Shown in pieces: positions 8,406-17,949 of a stretch of 64,000 bases of DNA; position 1 is the stretch's first letter; each line of letters begins with the position of its first letter. A program made the position numbers and the translations under genes. The notes beneath the pieces were generated by a model that was not told the DNA's origin, searched no databases, and was given only the letters and a program-made list of their open reading frames with translations. Source of the DNA: Paraburkholderia madseniana (GTDB taxonomy: Bacteria > Pseudomonadota > Gammaproteobacteria > Burkholderiales > Burkholderiaceae); NCBI RefSeq assembly GCF_009690905.1, contig NZ_VOSW01000007.1, positions 84,600-148,599 on the forward strand. The letters are read 5' to 3'.

Positions 8406-9854
8406 ATGAATCGCGATCCGCTCGTCCCGCTCGTTGCCAGTCCGTTCCGCCATTACATCAATGGCGGATGGGAGACGGGCGCGACCACCGGCGTGTCGCT
8501 CAATCCGTCGGATCTGGATGAACCGGTCGGCGACTACGTCCGGGCCGATGCAAGGCAAACCGATACGGCCATCGAAGCGGCCAGCGCGGCGTTCCGCGAA
8601 TGGTCCCTGGGTTCGGCGCAGCGCCGCGCGAATGCGCTCGATGCGATCGGCAGCGAGATGCTGGCACGGCGTGACGAACTCGGCCGGCTGCTCGCGCGCG
8701 AGGTCGGCAAGCCGATGCCGGAGGCCTTGACCGAAGCCACGCGCGCCGGCCAGATTTTCAAGTTCTTCGCCGCCGAGGCACTCCGCGCGTTTGCCGAACC
8801 CGTGGCGGCGGCGCGCGCCGGCGTCGAGATCGATGTGACGCGCGAACCGCTCGGCGTCATCGGCATCATTGCGCCTTGGAGCGCGCCGCTGGCGATTGCC
8901 GCCGCCAAGATCGGCGCTGCCCTCGCCCACGGCAATTGCGTGGTCTTCAAACCGGCCGAATCGGCAGCGGGTTGTGCGGCGGCGCTGGCATCCATTGTCA
9001 GTCGCGCAGGTTTGCCGGCCGGCGTATTCAACCTTGTGATGGGCAGCGGCCGGCAAGTCGGCGCTCGGATCGCCGCGCATCCGTTGGTGGCGGCGATCAG
9101 TTTCACTGGGTCGGCAGAAACCGGCACACGTGTCCTGCAGGTTGCGGCTGCAAGGCAAGCACGCGTGCAACTGGAAATGGGCGGCAAGAATCCCTTCGTG
9201 GTGTTGGCTGATGCCGACCTCGACAGCGCCGTCGATGCAGCCCTCAGCGGCGCCTATGGTTCCACCGGCCAATGCAGTACGGCTGCGTCGAGGTTGATCG
9301 TCGAACGTGCGGTGTTCGAGCCGTTCGCCGACGCATTGCGGGCGAAGCTCGCGAGACTCAACGTCGATCACGCACTGAAGCACGGTACGGATATTGGCCC
9401 GGTCGCCAACGCCGCGCAGCTGGAGCGCAATCTCGACTACGTGCGCGTTGGTCAGGAGGAAGGCGCGCAACTGCTGCACGGCGGGCGTCAGTTGGAGCGC
9501 GCGACACGCGGCTACTTTTTCGAACCGGCTTTGTTTATCGGCGAACCCGAACATCGCATCGCACGCGACGAGATCTTCGGTCCACTCGCTGTCGTGTTGA
9601 AAGCCGACGACTACGACCACGCGCTGCATCTCGCGAACGACACCGCTTACGGTCTATGCGCCGGCATCTGCACGCGCTCCTTGAGCCGCGCGCGGCATTT
9701 CCGCCGCCACGCGCAATGCGGCCTCGTCACGATCAATCTGCCGACGACCACCATCGAGCATCACGCGGCTGGTGGCGGTCGCAAGGCATCGGCCTACGGC
9801 GCAACCGATGCAGCGTTCTGGACGGCCGTGAAAACGGCCTACGTTGCGGGTTGA
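8406..9854 (+). CDS. Aldehyde dehydrogenase family protein with altered catalytic residues
   Basis: A 482-aa member of the NAD(P)-dependent aldehyde dehydrogenase superfamily, placed first in the arabinose block, where a 2-oxoglutarate semialdehyde dehydrogenase would complete the non-phosphorylative pathway. The cofactor-binding signatures FKPAE and SFTGSAETG, the general-base region LEMGGKNP (E257) and EIFGP are intact. Two normally essential positions differ. The PWN motif reads PWS (Ser159 for the oxyanion Asn). The GQxCTA motif reads GQCSTA, putting a serine (Ser291) where the catalytic cysteine belongs and a cysteine (C290) one residue earlier. It may therefore be inactive, or use a shifted nucleophile. 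The start at 8406 lacks a strong binding site. Confidence 0.75.
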   Translation: MNRDPLVPLVASPFRHYINGGWETGATTGVSLNPSDLDEPVGDYVRADARQTDTAIEAASAAFREWSLGSAQRRANALDAIGSEMLARRDELGRLLAREVGKPMPEALTEATRAGQIFKFFAAEALRAFAEPVAAARAGVEIDVTREPLGVIGIIAPWSAPLAIAAAKIGAALAHGNCVVFKPAESAAGCAAALASIVSRAGLPAGVFNLVMGSGRQVGARIAAHPLVAAISFTGSAETGTRVLQVAAARQARVQLEMGGKNPFVVLADADLDSAVDAALSGAYGSTGQCSTAASRLIVERAVFEPFADALRAKLARLNVDHALKHGTDIGPVANAAQLERNLDYVRVGQEEGAQLLHGGRQLERATRGYFFEPALFIGEPEHRIARDEIFGPLAVVLKADDYDHALHLANDTAYGLCAGICTRSLSRARHFRRHAQCGLVTINLPTTTIEHHAAGGGRKASAYGATDAAFWTAVKTAYVAG

Positions 9855-10112
9855 TGGCCATGGGACTCGCTTACCACGTCACATCTCCCACGGCTCATTC
9901 CGCTGCCCCTAGCAGCGCCGTAGCCGCCGTGTATCTCGCAGTTCACTCGGCCGCGAATCTCATCGCTCAGCATGCCGCGTGTTGCACGGTGCACGCTGCC
10001 GCGATTCGAACGGCTTACCCCATCGCCCATCCACGCCCCGGCTGACGCCGCCGTGCATTCCCTGCTGCAAATAAACGAAACCAATGCAGCTTTTCAACCT
10101 CAGGAGACAAGT

Positions 10113-11117
10113 ATGACCAGCAAGCTTCGCCGTTTGACGCTATCCGCGATCGCCGCAGCGGCTCTCGCCGCGCCCTTTGCCGCACAATTCTCCGCACGCG
10201 CCGATCAGCCACTGAAAGTCGGCTTCCTCGTGAAGATGCCGGAACAGGCGTGGTTCATCAACGAACAGAAAGCCGCCAGCGCGCTCGGCCAGAAGGACGG
10301 CTTCGCGGTGGTCAACATCGGCACGCCGGATGGCGAGAAAGTGCTGGCCGCGATTGATAACCTCGGCGCGCAAGGCGCCAAAGGTTTCGTGATCTGCGCG
10401 CCCGACGTGCGGCTCGGACCGGCGATCCAGGCGCGTGCGAAGCGTTACAACATGAAGTTCGTCACCGTTGACGATCAACTGGTCGACTCCACCGGCAAGC
10501 CGCTGCCGAACGTGCCGCATCTGGGCATGTCCGCGTTCAAGATCGGCAATCAGGTCGGCACGGCAATCTCTGAAGAGATGAAGCGCCGCGGCTGGAAGCC
10601 GGAAGAAGTCGGCGCGCTGCGCATCACGAACTACGAACTGCCGACCGCCAAACTGCGCACCGACGGCGCAACGGAATCGCTGTTGGCCGGCGGCTTCAAG
10701 AAGGAAAACATCTTCGACGCGCCGCAAAAGACGACCGATGACGAAGGCGGTTTCAACGCATCGTCGCCGGGGCTTGCGCAGCATCCGAACATCAAGAAGT
10801 GGGTGATCTTCGCGTTGAACGAGGAAAGCGTGCTGGGTGGCGTTCGCGCGACCGAACAACTGCACATTCCGGCGGCGGACGTGATCGGCGTCGGCATCAA
10901 CGGTGCGGGCGAAGCGTTTGCCGAGTTCCAGAAGAAGGAACCGACGGGCTTCTACGGCACGATCGCAGTGAGCTCGACGATGCACGGCAAGGAGAGCACG
11001 GAGAACCTCGTCGAGTGGATCAAGGACGGCAAGCAGCCGCCCGCCGACACGCAAACCACCGGCAAGCTGATGGTGCGCGGCAACTGGCAGGACGTGCGTA
11101 AAGAGCTCGGAATTTAA
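10113..11117 (+). CDS. araF: L-arabinose ABC transporter, periplasmic substrate-binding protein
   Basis: A 334-aa secreted protein with a typical Sec signal (about residues 1-31, cleaved near ARA-DQ) and a type 1 periplasmic-binding fold. It aligns with E. coli AraF throughout: LKVGFLVKMPEQAWFINEQ, GAKGFVICAPD, the VTVDDQLVD segment and VLGGVRATEQ. The start ATG at 10113 has AGGAGA six bases upstream; an upstream open frame from 9972 is disregarded. It is followed by the ATPase and permease genes of the same importer. It captures L-arabinose in the periplasm and delivers it to the membrane complex. Confidence 0.93.
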   Translation: MTSKLRRLTLSAIAAAALAAPFAAQFSARADQPLKVGFLVKMPEQAWFINEQKAASALGQKDGFAVVNIGTPDGEKVLAAIDNLGAQGAKGFVICAPDVRLGPAIQARAKRYNMKFVTVDDQLVDSTGKPLPNVPHLGMSAFKIGNQVGTAISEEMKRRGWKPEEVGALRITNYELPTAKLRTDGATESLLAGGFKKENIFDAPQKTTDDEGGFNASSPGLAQHPNIKKWVIFALNEESVLGGVRATEQLHIPAADVIGVGINGAGEAFAEFQKKEPTGFYGTIAVSSTMHGKESTENLVEWIKDGKQPPADTQTTGKLMVRGNWQDVRKELGI

Positions 11118-11215
11118 GCGGTATTCGAGTCTGCACACTGCGGGCCTTTTCACGTTCACGCTGACGTCAACGCGAGATCGGCCCGCATAGCTTGTCCACC
11201 CGCTAGAGGCTTTCG

Positions 11216-12775
11216 ATGACGGTTTCTCACACTGGCGAAACGGGCCAAGCGGCGCGGCCCGCGCAAGCGCCCTCGCCTACGCTTACGTCGACTGATCCGT
11301 ATCTGCAACTCGACGGCATCACCGTGCGCTTTCCCGGCGTGCTCGCGCTCGACCAGGTGTCGCTCGACGTGCGGCGCGGCGAGGTGCACGGTTTGATGGG
11401 TGAAAACGGCGCCGGCAAATCGACGCTGCTCAAAGTGCTGTCCGGTGTGAACCAGCCGGCGGCGGGCACGTTATTGCTCGATGGTGTCGAGCAGCAGTTC
11501 GTCACCACCAAGGCGGCCATCGCGGCGGGCGTCGCGATCATCTATCAGGAACTGCATCTGGTGCCTGAACTGACCGTTGCAGAGAACCTGATGCTCAGCG
11601 CCCTGCCCAACCGCTTCGGCGTGCTCGATGAAAAGGCGCTGATTGCACGTGCGGTGCGCGAGCTGGAAAGACTCGGCGAAAAAATCGACCCGTCGCAGCA
11701 GGTGAAGAATCTCTCGATCGGTCAGCGCCAGATGATCGAAATCGGCAAGGCGCTGATGCGCGATGCGCGCGTGATTGCGTTCGACGAGCCGACGAGTTCG
11801 TTGTCGTCGCGCGAAACCGCGCAGTTGTTCCGGATCATCCGCGCGTTGAAGGCCGAGGGCCGCGCGATTATCTATGTCACACATCGGATGGACGAAGTCT
11901 ACGAACTGTGCGACCGCGTGACGGTGTTTCGCGACGGTCGCCGCATCGATACGTTCGAAGCCGGCGACGGACTCGATCGCGATCGCCTGATCAGTTGCAT
12001 GGTGGGCCGTTCGATCGCCGACGTGTACGGCTATCGCACACGCGAACTGGGTGGCCTGCAACTCGAAGTCAGGGACCTGATGGGACGCGGCTTGCGCGAA
12101 CCGGCCTCGTTTACCGCACGTAAAGGCGAAATCGTCGGCTTCTTCGGTCTGGTGGGCGCTGGCCGTTCGGAGCTGATGAAACTGATTTACGGCGCCGTCA
12201 AACCGAGCGCCGGTGAGATCGTGCTCAAGGGAAAACGCGTGCGTTTCACCACGCCGCGCGATGCCGTGCGTGCTGGCGTCGCACTGTGCCCGGAAGATCG
12301 CAAACAGGAAGGCATCGTCTCGATTGCTTCGGTGTCGGACAACCTCAATATCAGTTGCCGCCGTCACTTCAGCCGCTTCAACGTGCTCAACGGCCGCAAG
12401 GAAGCGCAGACCGCCAAAGAGTTCATCGGCAAGCTCTCGATCAAAACGCGCAATGGCGAAACGCCGATCGGCACCCTCTCCGGCGGCAATCAGCAGAAAG
12501 TGATTCTGTCGCGCTGGCTCGCCGAAGACATCGACGTGTTCCTGATGGACGAACCCACGCGTGGCATCGACGTCGGCGCGCGCAGCGAGATTTACGGCTT
12601 GCTGTATGGGCTTGCTGAAGCGGGCCGCACGGTCATCGTCGTGTCGAGCGATCTGGCCGAAGTGATCGGCGTGGCGGATCGCGTGATCGTGATGAAGGAA
12701 GGCCGCATCGTCGGCAATCTGCCGAAGGCGCAGGCCACGCCGGATGCGCTGATCAAACTTGCGCTGCCACGCTGA
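11216..12775 (+). CDS. araG: L-arabinose ABC transporter ATPase
   Basis: A 519-aa sugar-importer ATPase with two ABC domains, as usual for AraG/MglA/RbsA. The first cassette has Walker [10 protein letters not shown] (about 58-66), a signature LSIGQRQ and Walker [10 protein letters not shown]. The second has the degenerate Walker [10 protein letters not shown], the signature LSGGNQQK and Walker [14 protein letters not shown] variable, probably disordered N-terminal extension of about 28 residues precedes the first domain. AGAGGC lies upstream of the ATG. It sits between araF and araH, forming one importer operon that energises L-arabinose uptake. Confidence 0.93.
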   Translation: MTVSHTGETGQAARPAQAPSPTLTSTDPYLQLDGITVRFPGVLALDQVSLDVRRGEVHGLMGENGAGKSTLLKVLSGVNQPAAGTLLLDGVEQQFVTTKAAIAAGVAIIYQELHLVPELTVAENLMLSALPNRFGVLDEKALIARAVRELERLGEKIDPSQQVKNLSIGQRQMIEIGKALMRDARVIAFDEPTSSLSSRETAQLFRIIRALKAEGRAIIYVTHRMDEVYELCDRVTVFRDGRRIDTFEAGDGLDRDRLISCMVGRSIADVYGYRTRELGGLQLEVRDLMGRGLREPASFTARKGEIVGFFGLVGAGRSELMKLIYGAVKPSAGEIVLKGKRVRFTTPRDAVRAGVALCPEDRKQEGIVSIASVSDNLNISCRRHFSRFNVLNGRKEAQTAKEFIGKLSIKTRNGETPIGTLSGGNQQKVILSRWLAEDIDVFLMDEPTRGIDVGARSEIYGLLYGLAEAGRTVIVVSSDLAEVIGVADRVIVMKEGRIVGNLPKAQATPDALIKLALPR

Positions 12776-12860
12776 GGACGCCGCGCTCACCAGTCAACTG
12801 AAGGCCACTGAATGCAACCGACGGCAACTGCGTCGCGCCATCGAAAACGGAATAGACATC

Positions 12861-13865
12861 ATGCAGACACCCTCAACCGACTCCTCTACGCCAGCCATCG
12901 CCTCCTCGGGCCTGAGCGCGCGCGCCGCGCGCACCTGGGATCTCATCAACAAGTCCGGCATCGTGATGGTGTTCATCATCCTGTTCGCGGCTTTGTCGTT
13001 CACGGTGCCGGATTTCTTAAGCTCGCGAAACATCCAGGGCTTGCTGCTCTCCGTCACGCTAATTGGTTCGATATCCGTAACGATGATGTTCGTGCTCGCG
13101 CTGGGCGAAGTGGATTTGTCGGTGGCGTCGATCGTTGCGTTCGCGGGCGTGGTTGCGTCCAGCCTGATTACCGCGACCCATAGCGTGACGCTCGGCATCG
13201 CCGCCGGTGTGCTTGCGGGTGGCGCAGTCGGACTGGTCAACGGCGTGCTGGTCGCGCGCTACAAGATCAACTCGCTGATCGTCACGCTCGCGATGATGGA
13301 AGTCGTGCGCGGCCTCGCCTTCATCACGTCGAACGGCGACGCGGTGATGATTTCCGAAGAGCGTTTCTTCGACCTCGGCGGCGGCGCGTTCCTCGGTATT
13401 TCTTATCCGATCTGGAGCAACATCGTCGGCTTCGTGCTGTTCGGTTTTCTGCTGAAGAAAACCGTATTCGGCAAAAACGTGCTGGCCGTGGGCGGCAATA
13501 GCGAGGCCGCTTTGCTCGCGGGCTTGCCGGTCACCCGAATCAAGATCACAGTGTTCGTATTGCAGGGCCTCGTCACGGGCTTTGCAGGCGTGATGCTGGC
13601 GTCACGCATGAGCCTCGGCGACCCGAAGACGTCGGTCGGTCTCGAACTCGGCGTGATCTCCGCGTGCGTGCTCGGCGGCGTTTCGCTGACGGGCGGCGTC
13701 GCAACGATTTCCGGTGTGCTGGTCGGCGTGCTGATCATGGGTTCCGTGCAGGACGCAATGAGCCTGATGAATGTGCCGACCTTTTACCAATACCTGATTC
13801 GCGGCGGGATTCTGCTGCTCGCGGTGTTGTTCGATCAGTACCGTCGCAGCAAGCGCGTGCACTGA
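12861..13865 (+). CDS. araH: L-arabinose ABC transporter permease
   Basis: A 334-aa inner-membrane permease of the BPD_transp_2 family with about eight to ten hydrophobic segments; E. coli AraH has 329 aa. The family landmarks TMMFVLALGEVDLSVASIVAFAG and the near-C-terminal GVISACVLGGVSLTGGVATISGVLVG are present. ATG at 12861 is preferred because GGAA lies about 10 bases upstream and homology starts after a short N-terminal tail; the frame is open further upstream from 12759. It follows araG by 85 bases and ends 59 bases before the dehydratase gene. Confidence 0.93.
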   Translation: MQTPSTDSSTPAIASSGLSARAARTWDLINKSGIVMVFIILFAALSFTVPDFLSSRNIQGLLLSVTLIGSISVTMMFVLALGEVDLSVASIVAFAGVVASSLITATHSVTLGIAAGVLAGGAVGLVNGVLVARYKINSLIVTLAMMEVVRGLAFITSNGDAVMISEERFFDLGGGAFLGISYPIWSNIVGFVLFGFLLKKTVFGKNVLAVGGNSEAALLAGLPVTRIKITVFVLQGLVTGFAGVMLASRMSLGDPKTSVGLELGVISACVLGGVSLTGGVATISGVLVGVLIMGSVQDAMSLMNVPTFYQYLIRGGILLLAVLFDQYRRSKRVH

Positions 13866-13924
13866 GGCTGACATACGCCCCGGGCCAGGCGCCCCGCACT
13901 ACATGCTTGCCAACAGGAGATTTC

Positions 13925-15658
13925 ATGGCTGATTCCAACCAGACTAAAAAGCCGCTACGCAGCCAGGCGTGGTTTGGCCTCAAAGATCGCGACGGCTTTC
14001 TGCATCGCTCGTGGATGAAAAACCAGGGCATTCCGCACGACGAATTCGACGGGCGTCCGGTGATCGGCATCTGCAATACGTGGTCCGAGCTGACGCCGTG
14101 CAATGCGCATTTTCGCGAGCTCGCCGAGTACGTGAAAAAAGGCGTGCACGAAGCGGGCGGTTTGCCGCTCGAGTTTCCGGTGATGTCGCTCGGCGAGACC
14201 AATCTGCGGCCTACCGCGATGCTGTTTCGCAATCTGGCTTCGATGGATGTCGAGGAGTCGATTCGCGGCAATCCGATGGACGGCGTGATTCTGCTGGTGG
14301 GTTGCGATAAGACCACGCCGGCGCTGCTAATGGGCGCGGCGTCGTGCAATCTGCCGGCGCTGGCCGTGTCGGGCGGACCGATGCTCAACGGACGGTTCCG
14401 CGGCAAGAACATCGGCTCGGGTACGGGCGTCTGGCAGATGTCCGAGGAAGTGCGCGCCGGCACGATGACACAGGAAGAATTCACCGAAGCCGAGTCGTGC
14501 ATGAACCGCTCGCGCGGCCACTGCATGACGATGGGCACGGCGTCCACGATGGCCTCGATGGTCGAATCGCTCGGCATGGGCTTGCCGCACAACGCGGCGA
14601 TTCCCGCAGTCGATGCACGCCGGCAAGTGCTCGCGCATCTGGCCGGCCGGCGCATCGTCGATATGGTCCGCGAGGATCTGACGATGGACAAGATCCTCAC
14701 GCGCCAGGCGTTCGAAAACGCGATTCGCACCAATGCGGCGATCGGCGGGTCGACCAATGCGGTCGTGCATCTGATCGCGCTCGCCAAACGCATTGGCGTG
14801 GAGCTTTCGCTGGAGGACTGGGAGCTCGGCTCGAACGTGCCGTGTCTCGTGAATCTGCAACCGTCAGGCGAGTACCTGATGGAAGACTTTTACTACGCGG
14901 GTGGCTTGCCCGCCGTGCTCAAGCAACTCGGCGAGCAAGGTCTGCTGCATCGCGAAGCGCTGACGGTGAACGGCAAGACGATCTGGGATAACGTGCGCAA
15001 CGCGCCGAATCACGACGAGAAGGTCATCACGACGTTCGCCGAGCCGTTCAAGCCGAAGGCCGGCATCGCGGTGCTCAAGGGCAACCTGGCGCCAAACGGC
15101 GCGGTGATCAAGCCGTCGGCGGCGACACCTCATCTGCTGAAGCATCGCGGCCGCGCAGTGGTATTCGAGAACATCGAGGAGCTGCACGCGAAGATCGACG
15201 ACGAATCGCTCGATATCGACGAGCACTGCGTCATGGTGCTCAAGGGCGCGGGGCCGAAGGGATACCCGGGCTTCGCCGAAGTCGGCAACATGCCGCTGCC
15301 AAAGAAGGTGCTGCAGAAGGGCATCACGGACATGGTGCGCATTTCGGACGGCCGCATGAGCGGCACGGCATACGGCTCGGTGGTCCTGCATGTATCGCCG
15401 GAAGCGGCCGCGGGCGGGCCGCTCGCGTTCGTGCAAACCGGCGACATGATCGAACTCGACGTCGACGCCCGCCGCCTGCATCTGGATGTCACCGACGAAG
15501 AACTCGCGCGTCGCCGCGCTGCCTGGCAGCCGCCTGCGCCGCCCACGCGCGGCTACTACAAGCTCTACGTCGAGCACGTGCTGCAAGCGGACCAGGGGGC
15601 GGATCTGGATTTCCTGGTCGGATCGAGCGGCGCGCCCGTGCCGCGCGACTCGCATTGA
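13925..15658 (+). CDS. araC: L-arabinonate dehydratase (IlvD/EDD family)
   Basis: Converts L-arabinonate to L-2-keto-3-deoxyarabonate in the oxidative (non-phosphorylative) L-arabinose pathway. The 577-aa product carries cysteines at 59, 127 and 200 and a lysine at 129. To my recollection these are the same positions as the [2Fe-2S] ligands and carbamylated lysine of the characterised Rhizobium leguminosarum enzyme. AGGAGA lies just before the ATG at 13925. Its position behind an arabinose importer supports the arabinonate specificity over dihydroxy-acid dehydratase proper. The symbol follows Azospirillum usage and should not be confused with the E. coli regulator AraC. It is the last gene of the block, with a terminator after it. 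Confidence 0.88.
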   Translation: MADSNQTKKPLRSQAWFGLKDRDGFLHRSWMKNQGIPHDEFDGRPVIGICNTWSELTPCNAHFRELAEYVKKGVHEAGGLPLEFPVMSLGETNLRPTAMLFRNLASMDVEESIRGNPMDGVILLVGCDKTTPALLMGAASCNLPALAVSGGPMLNGRFRGKNIGSGTGVWQMSEEVRAGTMTQEEFTEAESCMNRSRGHCMTMGTASTMASMVESLGMGLPHNAAIPAVDARRQVLAHLAGRRIVDMVREDLTMDKILTRQAFENAIRTNAAIGGSTNAVVHLIALAKRIGVELSLEDWELGSNVPCLVNLQPSGEYLMEDFYYAGGLPAVLKQLGEQGLLHREALTVNGKTIWDNVRNAPNHDEKVITTFAEPFKPKAGIAVLKGNLAPNGAVIKPSAATPHLLKHRGRAVVFENIEELHAKIDDESLDIDEHCVMVLKGAGPKGYPGFAEVGNMPLPKKVLQKGITDMVRISDGRMSGTAYGSVVLHVSPEAAAGGPLAFVQTGDMIELDVDARRLHLDVTDEELARRRAAWQPPAPPTRGYYKLYVEHVLQADQGADLDFLVGSSGAPVPRDSH

Positions 15659-15711
15659 TGGTCTTTTGAACGGTTAGCCGTTTCTCCCTGCGCTTTGCGA
15701 GAAGGCGTATT

Positions 15712-15746
15712 GCCGATGCGGATCGAAAGCCCGCATCGGCTTTTTT
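15712..15746 (+). terminator. Rho-independent terminator of the arabinose block
   Basis: GCCGATGCGG (15712-15721) pairs with CCGCATCGGC (15731-15740) over a 9-nt loop, followed by TTTTTT. Confidence 0.85.
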
Positions 15747-15814
15747 ATCGGCGTCACGTTATGGAAAACGCGCATGGAAAGCGCGCCATGGAAAACGCGC
15801 GCAGAAATAAAAAG

Positions 15815-15839
15815 CGGCCGGGCACTCAATGCCCAGCCG
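15815..15839 (-). terminator. Bidirectional hairpin terminating the minus-strand gene at 15949
   Basis: CGGC/GCCG and GGGCA/TGCCC arms pair with one mismatch around a 5-nt loop. Read on the minus strand the hairpin is followed by CTTTTTATT; on the plus strand by ATTTTTAA. It separates the convergent dehydratase and secreted-protein genes. Confidence 0.6.
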
Positions 15840-15948
15840 ATTTTTAACTCGCAGGTTCGCAGCCCCTCAGATTTTTAATATCAGAGGGTTTGTAGCGTAA
15901 ATTAAAACCCGTCAAACCGGGCGTTTACCCGGGGTGTTGGCGTTTAGC

Positions 15949-16287
15949 TTATTGTTTGATGAATCGATCGTTTGCCCAGAGGCCTTGTGTATCGCTATTC
16001 CCAGCGTTCACGAATTCGACGTCATGGCCAACCACGCGCACAACGCGGAAACTCGAGTTTTCCGGCGTCGAAACGCACTGATATCCCGAGAAGAATTCTT
16101 GCATCTTTTGCTGTTCCCCGGCTTGCGCGTGTTGGTCGGCGGCGTCGAGTTTATCCTTCGACAGACAGCCATACGCGTTGGCCTTGAACTGGATTGTTTG
16201 CTGCGGCTTGACCATGGCGTCTTGAGCCTGAACAGAAGCGGCAGCCAATCCCGCAATGGCGAAAACAAGGGCGATTCGCGTTTTCAT
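15949..16287 (-). CDS. Small secreted protein, unknown function
   Basis: A 112-aa protein with a clear Sec signal peptide (MKTRIALVFAIAGLAAASVQAQ, cleavage near AQA). The remaining 90 or so residues have two cysteines (about 41 and 71) that could form a disulfide. GGAGGAAA lies directly upstream of the ATG at 16287. I recognise no family motif. It is probably periplasmic. It stands alone, with its own terminator. Confidence 0.75.
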   Translation of the reverse strand: MKTRIALVFAIAGLAAASVQAQDAMVKPQQTIQFKANAYGCLSKDKLDAADQHAQAGEQQKMQEFFSGYQCVSTPENSSFRVVRVVGHDVEFVNAGNSDTQGLWANDRFIKQ

Positions 16288-16736
16288 ATTTTCCTCCGGT
16301 GCGGGTTGAATTACTCAGGTTAGCTATGTATTTAACTTTAACGTCGAACCCGCACCTTGCACTTTAGGAGAACGCGCAAGAACGACAAGCACATCTTGTG
16401 TGCGGTCGCAACAGCGGCGAATTGTCGCACCACCTGTCGCACCTGCTTAAGCCTTGAGCAGCCGCTTAAACAGGACGGATTGAAACGGATAACTAAAAGA
16501 CGGGCAGGGTGCGCCGCTTTAACCAGTAAAGCTTTGCGGCGCGTATTGGCGTAAACGTGAGGCACCAATTAAGTGATTTACTACAATTAATACAGGCATT
16601 TGGTGCGTTGCACACAAAGTCATTCACCCGACTAATCAAAAATCACGAAATAACGGTGTGTATACAGAAGATAAACGGTGCCAGGTGTCCCAGGCGACGC
16701 AGCATGGCGTGGCTGGTTGACGCAGGTTGAACTCAC
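16288..16736. other. Intergenic region, no gene seen
   Basis: About 450 bases of lower GC content than the surroundings, between the divergently placed secreted-protein gene and the end of speG. It must contain the promoter of the secreted-protein gene. The open frames inside lack ribosome binding sites and family features. Confidence 0.4.
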
Positions 16737-17276
16737 TCAGCCGTGCCGATCGGTCTTGAAGAACTCGGACTGGAACATGCACATGCGCAACGCATTGTGA
16801 TAGCGGCCGTTGCCGAAAAACTCCTCGATCAACTCGGCCTCATGCCGGAAACCGCACTTCTCATAGATGTGGATGGCAGCGGTATTCGACTTATCGACGA
16901 TCAGGTAGACCTTGCGCAGGTTCAGCACCGAAAACGCGTAGTCGATCGCGAGCTGCGTGGCGATGGTGGCGTAGCCGCGGCCTTGCGCATCCGGTGCGAT
17001 GATGATCTGAAACTCGCCGCGCCGGTGGATATAGTCCAGCTCGATCAGCTCGACGACGCCAACTGTCTGGCCGTCGTTGTCGATCGCCACGAAGCGGCGC
17101 TCGCGCAGGTCGTGCACGTGCTGGTCGTAGAGCTGGGTCAGTTCGGAGAACGTTTCATAAGGCTCTTCGAACCAGTAACGCATGATCTTTGCGTTGTTGT
17201 TCACTTCGTGGACGAAGCGCAGGTCGGTGCGCTCGAGCGGGCGCAGGGTCAGTTCGCTGCTGTGTTCGATAGTCAT
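16737..17276 (-). CDS. speG: Spermidine N1-acetyltransferase
   Basis: A 179-aa GNAT-fold cytoplasmic enzyme that acetylates spermidine or spermine and so detoxifies excess polyamine. It parallels E. coli SpeG closely: [31 protein letters not shown], the [10 protein letters not shown] strand, the acetyl-CoA-binding loop PDAQGRGYA, and [10 protein letters not shown] with [16 protein letters not shown] precedes the ATG at 17276 by about seven bases. The gene stands alone. It is about 10 residues shorter than the E. coli protein at the C-terminus. Confidence 0.92.
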   Translation of the reverse strand: MTIEHSSELTLRPLERTDLRFVHEVNNNAKIMRYWFEEPYETFSELTQLYDQHVHDLRERRFVAIDNDGQTVGVVELIELDYIHRRGEFQIIIAPDAQGRGYATIATQLAIDYAFSVLNLRKVYLIVDKSNTAAIHIYEKCGFRHEAELIEEFFGNGRYHNALRMCMFQSEFFKTDRHG

Positions 17277-17553
17277 TGGATTCCCCTTGAGAATTATTGG
17301 TTTGATTCCGCAGCCTCAGCATGAGAACTCAAGCTTGCGTTTCCTGTTAGTCCGGGCGCAGCGCGGGGAGTTCTTACAACGCCTCTCGTCCGCGTAGCGC
17401 GGTCTTGCGAAGCGCGAGACGCTGCGCGGGTTCGGCAAGGGAGGGGCGTCGCGTTGTCGCAGGCCGCTTATCGCAAATTTGTGAGGGGCTCGGCACCGTG
17501 TGGGCACATGCGGTGCTCTACAATGAAATCATGCTCTTGCGATGGAGGCTACC

Positions 17554-17733
17554 GTGATCGAGCAATTGATATTAGGCGCCTTTCTGGTCATCCCGCTGCT
17601 CATCGTCGCGTTTCTTTTCTCCGACGAATTGTGGCAGGAGCATCGGCATTTGCACGACCTGCATCTTGAGCCCACGAAGCCGCGCCGTATCGACTGGCGG
17701 CATCCGCTGCGCCGCTCGCGGCATCGGGTTTGA
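17554..17733 (+). CDS. Small membrane protein, unknown function
   Basis: A 59-aa product with one N-terminal transmembrane helix (about residues 4-24) followed by a charged, His/Arg-rich cytoplasmic tail. GTG at 17554 is preferred over ATG at 17542 because GGAGG at 17544-17548 is correctly spaced for the GTG and would lie inside the gene for the ATG. It stands alone, and no family is recognised. Both the ribosome binding site and the transmembrane pattern argue that it is real. Confidence 0.6.
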   Translation: MIEQLILGAFLVIPLLIVAFLFSDELWQEHRHLHDLHLEPTKPRRIDWRHPLRRSRHRV

Positions 17734-17832
17734 CCCTTTCAGTGGAATGCATGGATCATCGCGCTGCAGGCGTCGCTGTGAGGCGAGGGCGGTTCGCGAA
17801 TGAGACCCTCGAATAAGACCCGCAAATAAAAA

Positions 17833-17854
17833 AGCCTGCCGTTTCGGGCAGGCT
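17833..17854 (-). terminator. Rho-independent terminator of the HIT gene
   Basis: AGCCTGCC (17833-17840) pairs with GGCAGGCT (17847-17854). On the minus strand it is followed by TTTTTT. Confidence 0.8.
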
Positions 17855-17949
17855 GAAAAGAGATCCACACTCAATGCCTTGTGGGTACAAGGCAGACGCC
17901 AGTCTAGTCACATTGCGCGATCGGCTGGTTTCACCGGCCATTACACATA

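Noticed and set aside
15770..15810. Repeated ATGGAAA(A)GCGCG units as a tandem repeat or CRISPR-like array
   Set aside because: Only two or three short imperfect units without spacers; too little to call.
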